The notes: a model not told the origin generated them from the sequence alone. DNA of 64,000 nucleotides from Alphaproteobacteria bacterium (GCA_040905865.1 JBBDQU010000074.1:62001-126000), one strand, 5' to 3'. Shown: positions 33,786 to 43,503, numbered from the stretch's first letter. Numbers and translations: made by a program.

Positions 33786-35900
33786 ATGACCGACGCGTCG
33801 CCTGGAATTGGGGGTAAGGGCGGCCCACCCGACATCGGGGACATCCTTTCCCGTATCGGCAAGCACGGCGATGTCGCGCTGGCGCTGGGCATCGTCGCGA
33901 TTCTGGTCGTTTTGCTGTTGCCGATGCCGACATGGATGCTCGACTTTTCCCTGGCGGTATCGATCACCTTCTCCGTCCTGATCCTGATGACCGTACTGTT
34001 CATCAAGGAGCCGCTGGAGATCAATTCGTTTCCGACGATCCTGCTGATCGCGACCATGCTGCGCCTGGCGCTGAACCTGGCGTCCACACGCCTGATCCTA
34101 TCCGAAGGACATACGGGCCCCGCGGCCGCCGGCAAGGTTATTGAGGCCTTCGGCAATTTTGTCGTCGCCGGCAATTACGTGATCGGCATCATCGTGTTCG
34201 GAATCCTGGTGCTCGTCAATTTCGTCGTCATTACCAAAGGTGCCGGCCGGATCGCCGAAGTGGCCGCCCGTTTCAGCCTGGACGCCATGCCCGGCAAGCA
34301 GATGGCCATCGACTCCGACCTGTCCTCGGGCCTGATAAACGAAGATGACGCGCGCGCGCGCCGCAGCATGCTGGAAGCGGAAAATTCCTTTTTCGGCGCC
34401 ATGGACGGTGCGTCAAAATTCGTGCGTGGCGATGCGATCGCCGGCCTGCTGATCACCTTCATCAATATTATCGGCGGCATCATCATCGGCACGGTGCAGC
34501 GCGACCTGTCGATATCACAGGCGGCCGAATTCTACACGCTGCTGACTGTCGGCGACGGGCTTGTCAGCCAGATTCCGGCGCTCATCGTATCCATCGGCGC
34601 CGGCATGCTCGTCACCAAGGCCGGCGTGAAAGGCACGACGGACAAGGCCATTTTCGGCCAACTCGGGGGGTATCCGAACGCACTCTGGCTGTCCGCATTC
34701 CTGATGGGTGTCATGGCCCTGCTGCCGGGAATTCCCGCCATTCCGTTCATTCTGCTCGCCGCCCTGGCCGCAGGCGCCGCATACATGCTGACGCGTCAGG
34801 CAGAACAGATCCTCGAGAAGGCGGCAACAGACGCGGCCACAGCCGCCAAAGCCGTTCCCGCGAAGGAGGAACCCATCACGACGGCATTGGCCATCGACCT
34901 TATCCGCCTGGAACTGGGGTATGGCCTGCTGTCGATGATCAATTCGCAGAAAGAACAGCGCCTGACCGACCAGATCAAGGCGCTGCGGCGGCAGCTCGCC
35001 TCCGAAATGGGATTTGTCATGCCGGCCGTCCGGATTCAGGACAATCTGCAACTGGCATCCAATACCTACATTATCCGGATAAAGGAAATCGAGGCGGGTA
35101 CCGGCGAATTGCGCCCGAATATGTTGCTCGTCATGGACCCGCGTGGCGCGCAAATCAGCCTGCCGGGGGAAGCAACCCAGGAGCCGACGTTCGGCCTGCC
35201 CGCGATGTGGGTCAATGAGCCCAGCCGGGAAGAAGCGATGTTCCGGGGTTATACAGTGGTCGATGCGCCAACTGTTATTACAACCCATCTAACCGAAATT
35301 ATCCGCGACAATATGTCGGAGCTGCTGTCCTATGTGGAAACGCAGAAGCTGCTCGACGAAATGGACGAGGCTCACCAGAAGCTGATAGGCGACCTGGTGC
35401 CCAACCATATTTCCATCGGCGGTATCCAGCGGGTTCTGCAAAACCTGCTGGGGGAACGGATTTCAATCCGCGACCTGTCGACGATCCTGGAGGGCGTGTC
35501 GGAAGCCTGCGGCTATACCCGCAACATCACCCAGATAACCGAACATGTCCGGTCGCGGCTGGCGCGCCAGCTTTCGGACGCCAATACGAACAACCAGGGC
35601 CATGTCCCCCTCATCACGCTGGCGCCGGAATGGGAGCAGGCATTCGCCGAGTCGATCATTGGCGAGGGCGAGGAGAAGCAACTCGCCATGTCGCCAACCG
35701 ACCTTCAGAAATTCATCGGTGCGGTGCGGACGACGTTCGAGCGGCATGCCATGCAGGGCGATGTCCCGGTCCTGCTGGTCAGCCCGGGAATCCGACCCTA
35801 TGTCCGCTCGGTCATCGAACGGTTCCGGCCCATGACCGTCGTCATGTCGCAGAATGAAATCCATGCGAAAGCCCGCATCAAGACCGTGGGCCAGATCTAG
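33786..35900 (+). CDS. flhA: Flagellar export gate protein FlhA
   Basis: FlhA is the nonameric export gate of the type III apparatus. The 704-residue length is typical. About eight membrane helices lie in residues 25-340, with the conserved cytoplasmic loop (LDAMPGKQMAIDSDLSSGLI, EDDARARRSMLEAENSFFGA). The C-terminal FlhA-C domain (about 370-700) docks chaperone-substrate complexes. It follows flbD by 54 bp and is followed by flhF after 2 bp. Confidence 0.97.
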   Translation: MTDASPGIGGKGGPPDIGDILSRIGKHGDVALALGIVAILVVLLLPMPTWMLDFSLAVSITFSVLILMTVLFIKEPLEINSFPTILLIATMLRLALNLASTRLILSEGHTGPAAAGKVIEAFGNFVVAGNYVIGIIVFGILVLVNFVVITKGAGRIAEVAARFSLDAMPGKQMAIDSDLSSGLINEDDARARRSMLEAENSFFGAMDGASKFVRGDAIAGLLITFINIIGGIIIGTVQRDLSISQAAEFYTLLTVGDGLVSQIPALIVSIGAGMLVTKAGVKGTTDKAIFGQLGGYPNALWLSAFLMGVMALLPGIPAIPFILLAALAAGAAYMLTRQAEQILEKAATDAATAAKAVPAKEEPITTALAIDLIRLELGYGLLSMINSQKEQRLTDQIKALRRQLASEMGFVMPAVRIQDNLQLASNTYIIRIKEIEAGTGELRPNMLLVMDPRGAQISLPGEATQEPTFGLPAMWVNEPSREEAMFRGYTVVDAPTVITTHLTEIIRDNMSELLSYVETQKLLDEMDEAHQKLIGDLVPNHISIGGIQRVLQNLLGERISIRDLSTILEGVSEACGYTRNITQITEHVRSRLARQLSDANTNNQGHVPLITLAPEWEQAFAESIIGEGEEKQLAMSPTDLQKFIGAVRTTFERHAMQGDVPVLLVSPGIRPYVRSVIERFRPMTVVMSQNEIHAKARIKTVGQI

Positions 35901-35902
35901 AT

Positions 35903-36892
35903 ATGCGCCTCAAAACCTACCATGCACCGACGATGGCCGAAGCCATGCAACTGGTTCGCGTCCAGCTTGGCCCGGACGCCATTATCGTGGCAACGCACGA
36001 GGATGAGGCGACGCACAGCGTGCGGGTAACGGCGGCGATCGAACGGGATGATCCCGAATTCGAGTCGGACGGCAGCGCCGGCGCGCCAGACCTCGCGGAT
36101 GAATTGAGCGGCGTTCTCGACAATCACGGAACACCCTTGGCCCTGTCCGATCAGATCGTCAGCACCGCAATCCATCTGGGAATACCGGACCCGACACTGG
36201 CGCTTGCGGGCGCGCTGGATGAGATTTACAGTTTTGCGCCCCTCCCGGCGAAACGGTCCGGGACGCCGCTGATGTTCATTGGGCCACCCGGCTCCGGGAA
36301 AACCGTTTCGATTGCAAAGCTTGCTGTCCGCGCCCGGCTCGCGGGCACGACCGTGAGCCTGATCACCACGGACACGGTAAGGGCCGGCGCCATCGAGCAA
36401 ATCGCGATTTACGCCCGTCGACTGGGTCTGGACGTGCAGAACGCTTCGACACCGCGCGAGTTCGCCGAAGCACTCGACCGGGTAAGTGCGAACACGCAGA
36501 TTCTGGTCGATACTATGGGGGTCAATCCGCACAACGCCGAGGATATCGACCGGCTCGCCGGCTTTCGCGACGTTGCGCCCCTTGAAGCGGTGCTGGTATT
36601 GACCGCCGGGCGCGATGCCCTTGAAGCGGCGGAACTGTCCGTTTCCTTTCATCCGGCCGCGCCGTCACGCCTGGTCGTCACCGGGCTGGACATGGTCCGG
36701 CGACTCGGCAGCATGCTTTCCGCCGCCGAGGCATCGTCAATTCCGTTTTCGGATGTCAGCATTGCCCCGGACATCGCCTCAAGCCTGTGCTCGCTGAATC
36801 CGGTTTCCCTCTCCCGCCTGCTGCTGGCCAAGAACCGGCACGACTCCGCGGCCCGCGTCAATGACATTTTCCAAGCGACTGGATCAAGATAA
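35903..36892 (+). CDS. flhF: Flagellar placement GTPase FlhF
   Basis: FlhF is an SRP-type GTPase that sets the polar position of the flagellum. The 329-residue protein starts MRLKTYHAPTMAEAMQLVR, has P-loop GPPGSGKT (127-134), the TTDTVRAGAIEQ motif (about 152-163) and a degenerate DxxG region (VDTMGVNP, where DTAG or DTPG is usual). The C-terminal G4 region is TGLDMVRR instead of TKxD, so nucleotide specificity may differ. It overlaps flhG by one base. Confidence 0.92.
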   Translation: MRLKTYHAPTMAEAMQLVRVQLGPDAIIVATHEDEATHSVRVTAAIERDDPEFESDGSAGAPDLADELSGVLDNHGTPLALSDQIVSTAIHLGIPDPTLALAGALDEIYSFAPLPAKRSGTPLMFIGPPGSGKTVSIAKLAVRARLAGTTVSLITTDTVRAGAIEQIAIYARRLGLDVQNASTPREFAEALDRVSANTQILVDTMGVNPHNAEDIDRLAGFRDVAPLEAVLVLTAGRDALEAAELSVSFHPAAPSRLVVTGLDMVRRLGSMLSAAEASSIPFSDVSIAPDIASSLCSLNPVSLSRLLLAKNRHDSAARVNDIFQATGSR

Positions 36893-37680
36893 TGGCTGTT
36901 AACCCTGTACCGCAGAACACTCCCAAGCCGGCCGCGAAGCGGAAGATCATTGCCGTCGCCTCCGGGAAAGGCGGTGTCGGCAAAACCTGGTTCTCGATCT
37001 CGCTCAGCCACGCCCTGAGCCAGAGCGGCGTCCGGACCCTGTTGTTCGATGGTGATCTGGGTCTGGCGAATGTCGATATTCAGCTCGGGCTGATGCCGCA
37101 GAAGGACATTGCGGCGGTTATCGCCGGCAAGACAACGCTGGCGCAGGTCGTCACCACGTTCACGGATGGCACATTCGACATTCTTGCCGGCAGGTCCGGA
37201 GCCGGAAACTTGGCATCGCTGCCGCTACAGCGGCTGACCGCCCTACGCGACGCCCTGGTCGGCATGGCGGACGGGTACGACCGGATTATCCTTGACCTCA
37301 GCGCGGGCGTGGATCGCACGGTGCAGACACTGGCGTCGGCGGCGGGAATCATTCTTGTCGTCACCACGGATGAACCAACCGCCCTGACAGACGCCTATGC
37401 ATTCATCAAGCTGTACGCCGCGGAGCATCCCGGTGCCGACCTGCGGATCATCGTCAACTTGGCGGAAACCCGGAACAGCGGACAGGATACCTACGAAACG
37501 CTGCTGAAGGCCTGCCGGAACTTTCTCGACATAGAGCCGCCGCTCGCCGGAATCATCCGCCGGGACAACAAGGTTCGCGACAGTATCCGCCACCAGACAG
37601 CGCTGCTGACCCGCTATCCATCCTGCGACGCCGCGCAGGATATCGAAGCCATTGCGGGGCGCCTGCAGCGGATCACATAG
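36892..37680 (+). CDS. flhG: Flagellar number ATPase FlhG (MinD-like)
   Basis: FlhG (also called FleN or YlxH) limits flagellar number and antagonises FlhF. The 262-residue protein is a ParA/MinD ATPase with deviant Walker A KGGVGKT (26-32), LLFDGDLGLANVDIQLGL, and DLSAGVDRTVQTLA in the switch II region. The C-terminal amphipathic helix typical of MinD-type membrane binding is not obvious. TAATG coupling with flhF and only 2 bp before the next gene indicate one transcript. Confidence 0.92.
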   Translation: MAVNPVPQNTPKPAAKRKIIAVASGKGGVGKTWFSISLSHALSQSGVRTLLFDGDLGLANVDIQLGLMPQKDIAAVIAGKTTLAQVVTTFTDGTFDILAGRSGAGNLASLPLQRLTALRDALVGMADGYDRIILDLSAGVDRTVQTLASAAGIILVVTTDEPTALTDAYAFIKLYAAEHPGADLRIIVNLAETRNSGQDTYETLLKACRNFLDIEPPLAGIIRRDNKVRDSIRHQTALLTRYPSCDAAQDIEAIAGRLQRIT

Positions 37681-37682
37681 AC

Positions 37683-39275
37683 ATGGCCATCCCACCGGCA
37701 AACAGCGCGACGACACCGCAGCCTGTCCCCGCCCCGGGAAATACCGGCACCATTCTGCAACTGCCCCCGTCACTCGCCAACACGCAGGTGGGCGATATTC
37801 TGCAAGGGACAGTCGCCGCGCGCCTCCCCAATTCGGCCGTTACGATCGAAACCCCGGCCGGACCGCTGATCCTGCGCACCGGCCTGCCCCTGCCCCCGGA
37901 TACGGCGGTCCTCATTCGAATCGTATCGGGCGGCAACCTGCCCGCGGTTATGGTGACGGTCGCCACCCAGCCGTCAACGGGCGCCCGGGCGCCCGCCCCG
38001 TCAGGCGGCGCCGGCGCCGTCCCGCAATCCAATGCGGCAGCGGACAACGTGATTACGGCATTGGTGACACGGACGCTTTCAACCAATCAGGCGGACACGA
38101 CGGCCCCGGCGTTCCGCGTCGCGGGCGCGCCGCTTGCGGGCAACGGGCCAGGCGCATCCGCGTTCCTGCCTGCCGGCACGAAGCTGCCGGTCCGCATTGT
38201 CCGCGTCGTACCACCGTCGGGAACCATCCCGGGATCCGCCGCCGCCGCCAATCTTGCGGCGGCGGCGGCACCATCGGCGGGGCGTACCGTACCTGGCGCG
38301 GCGGCGTCCGCCGCGCGCGGGAATATTTCCGGCGCGGTGCAGCAGGCGCCGGCTCACGGGACCGGCGCAACAACGGCTTCGGCTGGCGCAGTGCAGCAGG
38401 CATCGGCTCACGGGGCCGGCGCAACGACGGCTTCGGCTGCGGCATCTACTGCTGCATTCTCCGCCAAGATAATGGGTACGAATGTCGTCGGCCAACCGGT
38501 CGTTCGCACGGGAAACCTTGAACTGACGCTAACCGCCGGCAGGCCTCTGCCAACCGGCGGCACGCTGTTCCTTGAACGCGCCGGCGTGCCGCTCCTGCCG
38601 GCCCTTACGTCTACGGAACCGCAAACACTCGCGGTTGCGCAGCGATGGGAGGCGCTGTTGCAGGCGCTGAACAACAACAGTTCGCCCACGCTGCGCGCCG
38701 CGATACAGCACCTCATACCGCAACCGAACGTGCAACTTGCCGGAACGCTCCTGTATTTCATGGCGGCGCTACGCGGCGGCGATCCGCGCAACTGGCTTGG
38801 CGGAGATGTCGCCCGGCAACTGAACGCCGACGGGCTTCTTGGCCGCATCGGCGAAGAGTTCGGTCTGATGCAACGTTTGGCCACCGAGCCCGCCGGCCAG
38901 GATTGGCGGCTGTTCCTGATTCCCCTCCTGTCCGATGGACAATTGCAGCAATTGCGTCTGTTCGTCAGGGGCCGGCCCGATAACGGCGGCGATAAAAGCG
39001 AGCAGGCGGGCGTACGTTTCGTGATAGAAGCATCGTTCAGCCGCCTTGGGCCGTTTCAATTCGACGGTCTTGTCCAGGCCACGAACATGAATCTCGTAAT
39101 CCGCACCGAACAATCCCTCACCGAACAGATACGCAAGGATATCATGAATATATACGGAACCTCGCTTCAGGCGCTTGGTTTTACCGGCCGCATCGAATTC
39201 CGCGCAGAACAGTTTTTCGAGGTTCAACCGCTGGCGGAATCGGGACTGGCCGGCCGGTCGGAAGTTGTAACGTGA
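37683..39275 (+). CDS. FliK-like flagellar-cluster protein, function unknown
   Basis: The 530-residue protein has an N-terminal module (about 25-110) predicted to be beta-rich, a very Ala/Pro-rich middle (about 100-265) and a conserved-looking C-terminal domain (about 320-520, with LFLIPLLSDGQLQQLRLFVR and FVIEASFSRLGPFQFDGLVQ). This plan resembles FliK-type ruler proteins, but the classical fliK is at 23403. Similar genes downstream of flhG are annotated only as hypothetical, as far as I recall. The middle contains an in-frame 54-bp tandem duplication. A second length-control protein or an export-related factor is possible. Confidence 0.55.
   Translation: MAIPPANSATTPQPVPAPGNTGTILQLPPSLANTQVGDILQGTVAARLPNSAVTIETPAGPLILRTGLPLPPDTAVLIRIVSGGNLPAVMVTVATQPSTGARAPAPSGGAGAVPQSNAAADNVITALVTRTLSTNQADTTAPAFRVAGAPLAGNGPGASAFLPAGTKLPVRIVRVVPPSGTIPGSAAAANLAAAAAPSAGRTVPGAAASAARGNISGAVQQAPAHGTGATTASAGAVQQASAHGAGATTASAAASTAAFSAKIMGTNVVGQPVVRTGNLELTLTAGRPLPTGGTLFLERAGVPLLPALTSTEPQTLAVAQRWEALLQALNNNSSPTLRAAIQHLIPQPNVQLAGTLLYFMAALRGGDPRNWLGGDVARQLNADGLLGRIGEEFGLMQRLATEPAGQDWRLFLIPLLSDGQLQQLRLFVRGRPDNGGDKSEQAGVRFVIEASFSRLGPFQFDGLVQATNMNLVIRTEQSLTEQIRKDIMNIYGTSLQALGFTGRIEFRAEQFFEVQPLAESGLAGRSEVVT
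38331..38438 (+). repeat. 54-bp tandem repeat in the FliK-like gene
   Basis: Two 54-bp copies (38331-38384 and 38385-38438) encode the 18-residue unit GAVQQAPAHGTGATTASA with three substitutions. The repeat is in frame and lies in the disordered middle of the protein. Confidence 0.85.
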
Positions 39276-39667
39276 CCGGCGATCCCGGCGCTTTGCGCGA
39301 GAACCGGCTTGCGCTGCTTGCGGTGGAAGGCAACCCTTCAGCCCATCTGGATTACCTGAGCCGCCTGGATGGCGCCGCCGCGGGCGACCGCACCCATGTC
39401 ACCCTTTATTATGTCCCCGACAAGCTTGTTCTGCCGCCGGCAGCCTTCAATAACTACCTTGCCGCGCTCGGCGAATATTCGGGCAAATTGCTGGAGCAAC
39501 TTGCGGCGACGATTCTGGAGGACTTCAACAACGAGGTGGTTCCCCGCTGGCTGTCCATTCGGCTGGAACGGCAAATGCCGGGAATGTCCGCGCATCGGAC
39601 CCTGTTCGAAGATCAGCAGCCCAAATGGAATAATCCGGCACTGCTGGCGCGGCTTGAGCGATTCTGA
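39272..39667 (+). CDS. Small protein, faint QueF-type similarity
   Basis: The 131-residue protein overlaps the preceding stop by 4 bp and ends 6 bp before convergent fliJ. The segment VTLYYVPDKLVLPPAAFNNY, followed by LEQLAATILEDFNNEVVPRW and a basic strand LSIRLERQ, recalls half of a tunnelling-fold protein such as the preQ0 reductase QueF. The QueF catalytic Cys and NADPH motif (ESKSLKxY) are not seen, so enzymatic activity is doubtful. Function is unknown; its position suggests a flagellar or export accessory role. Confidence 0.45.
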   Translation: MTGDPGALRENRLALLAVEGNPSAHLDYLSRLDGAAAGDRTHVTLYYVPDKLVLPPAAFNNYLAALGEYSGKLLEQLAATILEDFNNEVVPRWLSIRLERQMPGMSAHRTLFEDQQPKWNNPALLARLERF

Positions 39668-39673
39668 CGCACC

Positions 39674-40093
39674 CTATTTCGTCTTGTTTCGCGTGTAGGC
39701 ATTCAGGCCAAGTTCATCAAGCGCCATTCTCTCGCGGCGATTTACCTCGGCGTGTTCGGCATCGTCGCGCGCGGCCTTGGTGATTTCGAACTTCTTCAAT
39801 CCTTCGAACGTCCGGGCGACGTCGTCGCGGGCCGCATCCACCTGCTTGCCAACCTCGCCGAGCGTTCTGTGCAGTTCGGCGCGGCGCGATATCGCCCGGC
39901 GCGCATATCCGCCATAGGTATAGCTGCCTTCGTCGGAATGCCGCGCGGCGTTCTGTTCCGTAGCGATTTCGTCCTTCAGCGCTGCAATATCACGCTCGAT
40001 CCGCGCCTGTACCTCCTCGATCTGCCGCAAGGCGCGGCGCTTCTGATCGAGTTCATAGACCCGGATCTTGATCAGCGCGTCTATCCCTTTCAC
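39674..40093 (-). CDS. fliJ: Flagellar export chaperone FliJ
   Basis: FliJ is a coiled-coil component of the export ATPase ring. The 139-residue protein is nearly all helix (about 5-125, with heptad-like KRRALRQIEEVQARIERDI). It directly follows fliI with a 4-bp overlap, the usual arrangement. Sequence conservation of FliJ is low, so context carries weight. Confidence 0.85.
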   Translation of the reverse strand: MKGIDALIKIRVYELDQKRRALRQIEEVQARIERDIAALKDEIATEQNAARHSDEGSYTYGGYARRAISRRAELHRTLGEVGKQVDAARDDVARTFEGLKKFEITKAARDDAEHAEVNRRERMALDELGLNAYTRNKTK

Positions 40094-41427
40094 GAGCCGC
40101 CCGCCGCGAATATTTCCGCCAGGCGGGCATAGCCTTCCTCAAGGTCGGAATGTTCCGTCTGCACCTGGCCGAGAAACGCCTCTATCGCCGGGAACAGGTC
40201 AATCGCCCGGTCGATCTGGGGATCGCTGCCGCGCCGGTAAGCGCCGATACGGATCAGTTCCGCCATATCCTCATAAGTGGCGAGCAGCGCGCGCGCCTGA
40301 TTGACCAGATCGTTCTGTTCGTCGGTATTGCAGTCCGGCATCGCCCGGGACACGCTTTTCAGAATATTGACGGCCGGAAAACGGTTGCGATGGGCGATGG
40401 CGCGGTCAAGCATGATATGCCCGTCCAGAATGCCCCGCACCGCATCCGATACCGGTTCATTTTCATCGTCGCCCTCGACAAGAACCGAAAACAGACCGGT
40501 GATCGTTCCCTCACCGGCGCCCGGACCGGCGCGTTCCAGCAGTTTCGGCAATTCCGCAAATACAGTCGGCGTGTATCCCTTGCTGGCCGGCGGCTCCCCT
40601 GCCGACAGGCCGATTTCCCGCTGCGCCATGGCAAATCGCGTGACGCTGTCCATAAGGCACAGGACATCCTTGCCCTGATCCCGGAAATATTCGGCAACAG
40701 CCATGGTGACATAGGCCGACTGTCGGCGCAGCAGGGCCGACTGATCCGACGTCGCGACCACAACAACGCTGCGCGCCAGCCCCTCCGGTCCCAGATCGTC
40801 CTCCAGAAACTCCTTCAGTTCCCGGCCGCGTTCGCCAATCAGCCCGAAGACGACAACATCGGCCGTGGTGAACCGCGCCAGCATTGACAGCAAAATGGAC
40901 TTCCCCACACCCGACCCCGAGAAAATCCCCATTCGCTGCCCGCGGCAGCAGGTCAGAAAGGTATTGATCGAGCGGATACCGAGGTCGAGTTTCCCGCCGA
41001 TGCGGCGGCGGGAATGTGCGGGCGGCGGATTCCCCTTGATTTCATAGGCCTTGTCGCCATGCGGCAACGGCCCCCCGCCATCGGTCGGATTCCCGAATCC
41101 GTCGATCACACGACCCAGCCAGGCCGCGCTCGGATAAATCAGCGGCTCCGTATTCGCCAGGACAACCCGGCACCCCAGCCCCACGCCATCGAGGGACCCG
41201 AACGGCATTGCCAGCGCATGGCCCGACCGGAACCCCACGACCTCGCATGGCAGGAGCTTGTCACCGCGCGCAACGATATCGCAACGGTCGCCGATGGAAA
41301 GGTTGCCCTGCACGCCGGCGACTTCCACGAGCATTCCCTGGATACCCGAAACGCTTCCAAAAACCGCACCGGCGGACAAACGCTCGATGTCGCCCTGCAG
41401 GTGGTCCAGTCGTTCGTAGAGACTCAT
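40090..41427 (-). CDS. fliI: Flagellar export ATPase FliI
   Basis: FliI is the F1-beta-like ATPase of the flagellar type III export system. The 445-residue length is typical. It has an N-terminal barrel domain, Walker A GSGVGKS (171-177), FGLIGERGRELKEF, Walker B VLCLMDSVTRFA and the conserved GEPPASKGYTPTVFAELPKL region. It is transcribed divergently from ctrA across 180 bp. fliI and fliJ converge on the fliF-flhG run. Confidence 0.97.
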   Translation of the reverse strand: MSLYERLDHLQGDIERLSAGAVFGSVSGIQGMLVEVAGVQGNLSIGDRCDIVARGDKLLPCEVVGFRSGHALAMPFGSLDGVGLGCRVVLANTEPLIYPSAAWLGRVIDGFGNPTDGGGPLPHGDKAYEIKGNPPPAHSRRRIGGKLDLGIRSINTFLTCCRGQRMGIFSGSGVGKSILLSMLARFTTADVVVFGLIGERGRELKEFLEDDLGPEGLARSVVVVATSDQSALLRRQSAYVTMAVAEYFRDQGKDVLCLMDSVTRFAMAQREIGLSAGEPPASKGYTPTVFAELPKLLERAGPGAGEGTITGLFSVLVEGDDENEPVSDAVRGILDGHIMLDRAIAHRNRFPAVNILKSVSRAMPDCNTDEQNDLVNQARALLATYEDMAELIRIGAYRRGSDPQIDRAIDLFPAIEAFLGQVQTEHSDLEEGYARLAEIFAAGGS

Positions 41428-41484
41428 TGGCCGTTATCCATAGCCCTTATGGCAGACGTAACTGGTAAATAAAGTCAAGCATGT

Positions 41485-41558
41485 TTAATTTTTTACCAAA
41501 TTGGTTAACATTTTGGGGCAATCAATAAATTGTTAACCTTTATCGTAATAAATATTAA
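41485..41558. promoter_or_regulatory. TTAA half-site cluster between fliI and ctrA
   Basis: TTAA occurs at 41485, 41505, 41533 and 41555; three of these are TTAAC. None has N7 spacing, but the 20- and 22-bp offsets put copies on the same helix face. They may be CtrA half-sites for autoregulation. The region is AT-rich, so chance is possible. Confidence 0.35.
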
Positions 41559-41607
41559 CATCGCATAGTAAGGACGTTGACCGATATTTTTTTAGGGGAG
41601 TTTAGAA

Positions 41608-42312
41608 ATGCGTATTCTTTTAGTCGAAGATGACAAACCGACAGCAGAAAGCATCGAAATGATGCTCCAGTCCGAAAGTTTCGTCGTCGATACGACCGAA
41701 CTCGGCGAGGACGGGCTCGAAATCGGTAAAATATATGACTACGATATCATTATTCTTGACCTTATGCTTCCCGATATCGACGGCTACGAAGTCCTGCGGC
41801 GGTTGCGCGATGCGCGCGTGGAAACACCGATCCTTATCCTTTCCGGTTTGGGCGAACTGGAAAACAAGGTCAAGGGACTTGGCTCCGGCGCCGACGATTA
41901 CCTGACCAAACCTTTCCACAAGAGCGAGCTTATCGCGCGGGTCAACGCCATTATCCGGCGTTCGAAAGGCCACGCACAGTCGATCATCGAAACCGGTCTC
42001 CTGCGGGTCAACCTGGACGCGCGAACCGTCGAAGTGGACGGCAAGCCGCTGCACCTGACCGGCAAGGAATACGGTATCCTGGAACTCCTGTCCCTGCGCA
42101 AGGGCATGACCCTGACCAAGGAAATGTTTCTGAATCATCTGTACGGCGGCATGGATGAGCCGGAGCTGAAGATCATCGACGTCTTCGTCTGCAAATTGCG
42201 CAAGAAGCTCTCCACCGCAACGAATGGCGAAAACTATATCGAAACCGTCTGGGGCCGCGGCTATGTCCTGCGCGACCCGATGGAGGTTGCCCTTCGCGCG
42301 CCGGCCGCCTAA
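41608..42312 (+). CDS. ctrA: Cell-cycle/motility response regulator CtrA
   Basis: CtrA is the OmpR-type master regulator of the alphaproteobacterial cell cycle and of flagellar genes. The 234-residue protein has the receiver (acidic pair Asp8-Asp9, phosphosite Asp51) and winged-helix domain with near-invariant CtrA sequence ([64 protein letters not shown]). It has a monocistronic look, with GGGGAG before the ATG and a strong terminator after. The Caulobacter-type degradation tail ending in Ala-Ala is also present (APAA). Confidence 0.97.
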   Translation: MRILLVEDDKPTAESIEMMLQSESFVVDTTELGEDGLEIGKIYDYDIIILDLMLPDIDGYEVLRRLRDARVETPILILSGLGELENKVKGLGSGADDYLTKPFHKSELIARVNAIIRRSKGHAQSIIETGLLRVNLDARTVEVDGKPLHLTGKEYGILELLSLRKGMTLTKEMFLNHLYGGMDEPELKIIDVFVCKLRKKLSTATNGENYIETVWGRGYVLRDPMEVALRAPAA

Positions 42313-42336
42313 CAAGCGCCTTTCCCTGTAGCGCAC

Positions 42337-42372
42337 AAAACCCGCCGCACGTCGTGCCGGCGGGTTTTCTGT
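42337..42372 (+). terminator. Rho-independent terminator after ctrA
   Basis: AAAACCCGCCG pairs perfectly with CGGCGGGTTTT around a 10-base loop, followed by CTGTTT. With A- and T-runs at both ends it may act in both directions, serving cheR from the other side. Confidence 0.85.
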
Positions 42373-42489
42373 TTCTCGGCAACGGGGTCCGGGCGCGGAC
42401 TTGCCAAGCGCTGCATCACGAGAGCAGCGCGGCATAATTTCGAAGGATTAGCGGCCGGTATACCGCGTATCATGCAGGAAGGATCCACC

Positions 42490-43326
42490 TCAGGCGGACA
42501 TGCGCATCCCGGCGCCCCGTGTCAGCTGATACATGCCGCGCTGGTCCGAAACCGGCCGGAAGATTTCCGTCAGCCCCAGAACCGTTTCCGCACCGCCCAG
42601 ATAGAGTACCCCGTCATCCGGCATGATCGAGCCGATGCCGTCGAGGACCCTGGCTTTCGTATCGCGGTCAAAATAGATCAGGACATTGCGGCAGAAGACT
42701 ATATCGAATTCCCCCAGTGCCGCCGGGTTCGACAGCAGGTTGAACGGGCTGAACCTGACCATGGAAATCAGCTCGCTGCTGATTTTCCATTTATCGCCAT
42801 CCTGATTGAAATATTTCACCAGTAACGTAATCGGCAGTCCCCGCTGCACCTCGAACTGGCTGAACATCCCGCTTTTTGCCTTGTCCAGCATCACGGTCGA
42901 GAGATCCGTCGCGACGATTTCAAAATTCCACCCGGAATATAAGGCGCCCGCTTCCTTTATCGTCATCGCGATCGAATAGGGTTCCTGACCGCTGGAACAG
43001 GCAGCGCACCATATCCTGATTTTCCTGCTGCTTGCCCGAGATTTGGTCAGTTTAGGGAAGACAATGTCGCGAAGTTGCTGAAAGGGCTTGGTATCGCGGA
43101 AAAACAGTGACTCATTGGTTGTCATCGCTTCGACGATATCCTTCACGATCCCGTCGTCGCGCTTTGCGCGCACAACGGCGACGAGTTCGTCGAGGCTCTT
43201 CATGCCGGCCTTTCGGGTAAGGGGCATCAGCCGGCTTTCCAGCAGGTACGCCTTCTCCTCGCTGAGCACGAGACCGGACCGATCCCGGATCAGGTTCGCC
43301 ACAAATTGAAAATCTGTCAGTGTCAT
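42490..43326 (-). CDS. cheR: Chemotaxis methyltransferase CheR
   Basis: CheR methylates glutamates of chemoreceptors with S-adenosylmethionine. The protein is 278 residues from the ATG at 43326 (MTLTDFQFV), chosen for its GGAAAG site over an in-frame upstream ATG at 43458. It has the N-terminal helical domain (1-70), TTNESLFFRD, the SAM-binding WCAACSSGQEPYSIAM, and IVFCRNVLIYFD. It lacks the TPR or receptor-tail extension. No chemoreceptor or cheB is in the window. Confidence 0.93.
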   Translation of the reverse strand: MTLTDFQFVANLIRDRSGLVLSEEKAYLLESRLMPLTRKAGMKSLDELVAVVRAKRDDGIVKDIVEAMTTNESLFFRDTKPFQQLRDIVFPKLTKSRASSRKIRIWCAACSSGQEPYSIAMTIKEAGALYSGWNFEIVATDLSTVMLDKAKSGMFSQFEVQRGLPITLLVKYFNQDGDKWKISSELISMVRFSPFNLLSNPAALGEFDIVFCRNVLIYFDRDTKARVLDGIGSIMPDDGVLYLGGAETVLGLTEIFRPVSDQRGMYQLTRGAGMRMSA

Positions 43327-43503
43327 AGCGCTTTCCGCTTCAGGAAACTGGAAACCTGTCCGTCCATTCCGCCCAGGGGCAGAATGACGCTGCACAGGCT
43401 GTCGGTCGCGCAACCGCCCCCGGTTTACGCCGGACGACCAACACACGCCGCCGGTCATATCCGTGGCCAGGTAGCGGCATGGTTTGCGCGATGACGCCCC
43501 GCA

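Noticed and set aside
41485-41558. Full CtrA boxes in the ctrA promoter
   Set aside because: Four TTAA motifs exist but none with 7-bp spacing; only half-sites can be claimed.
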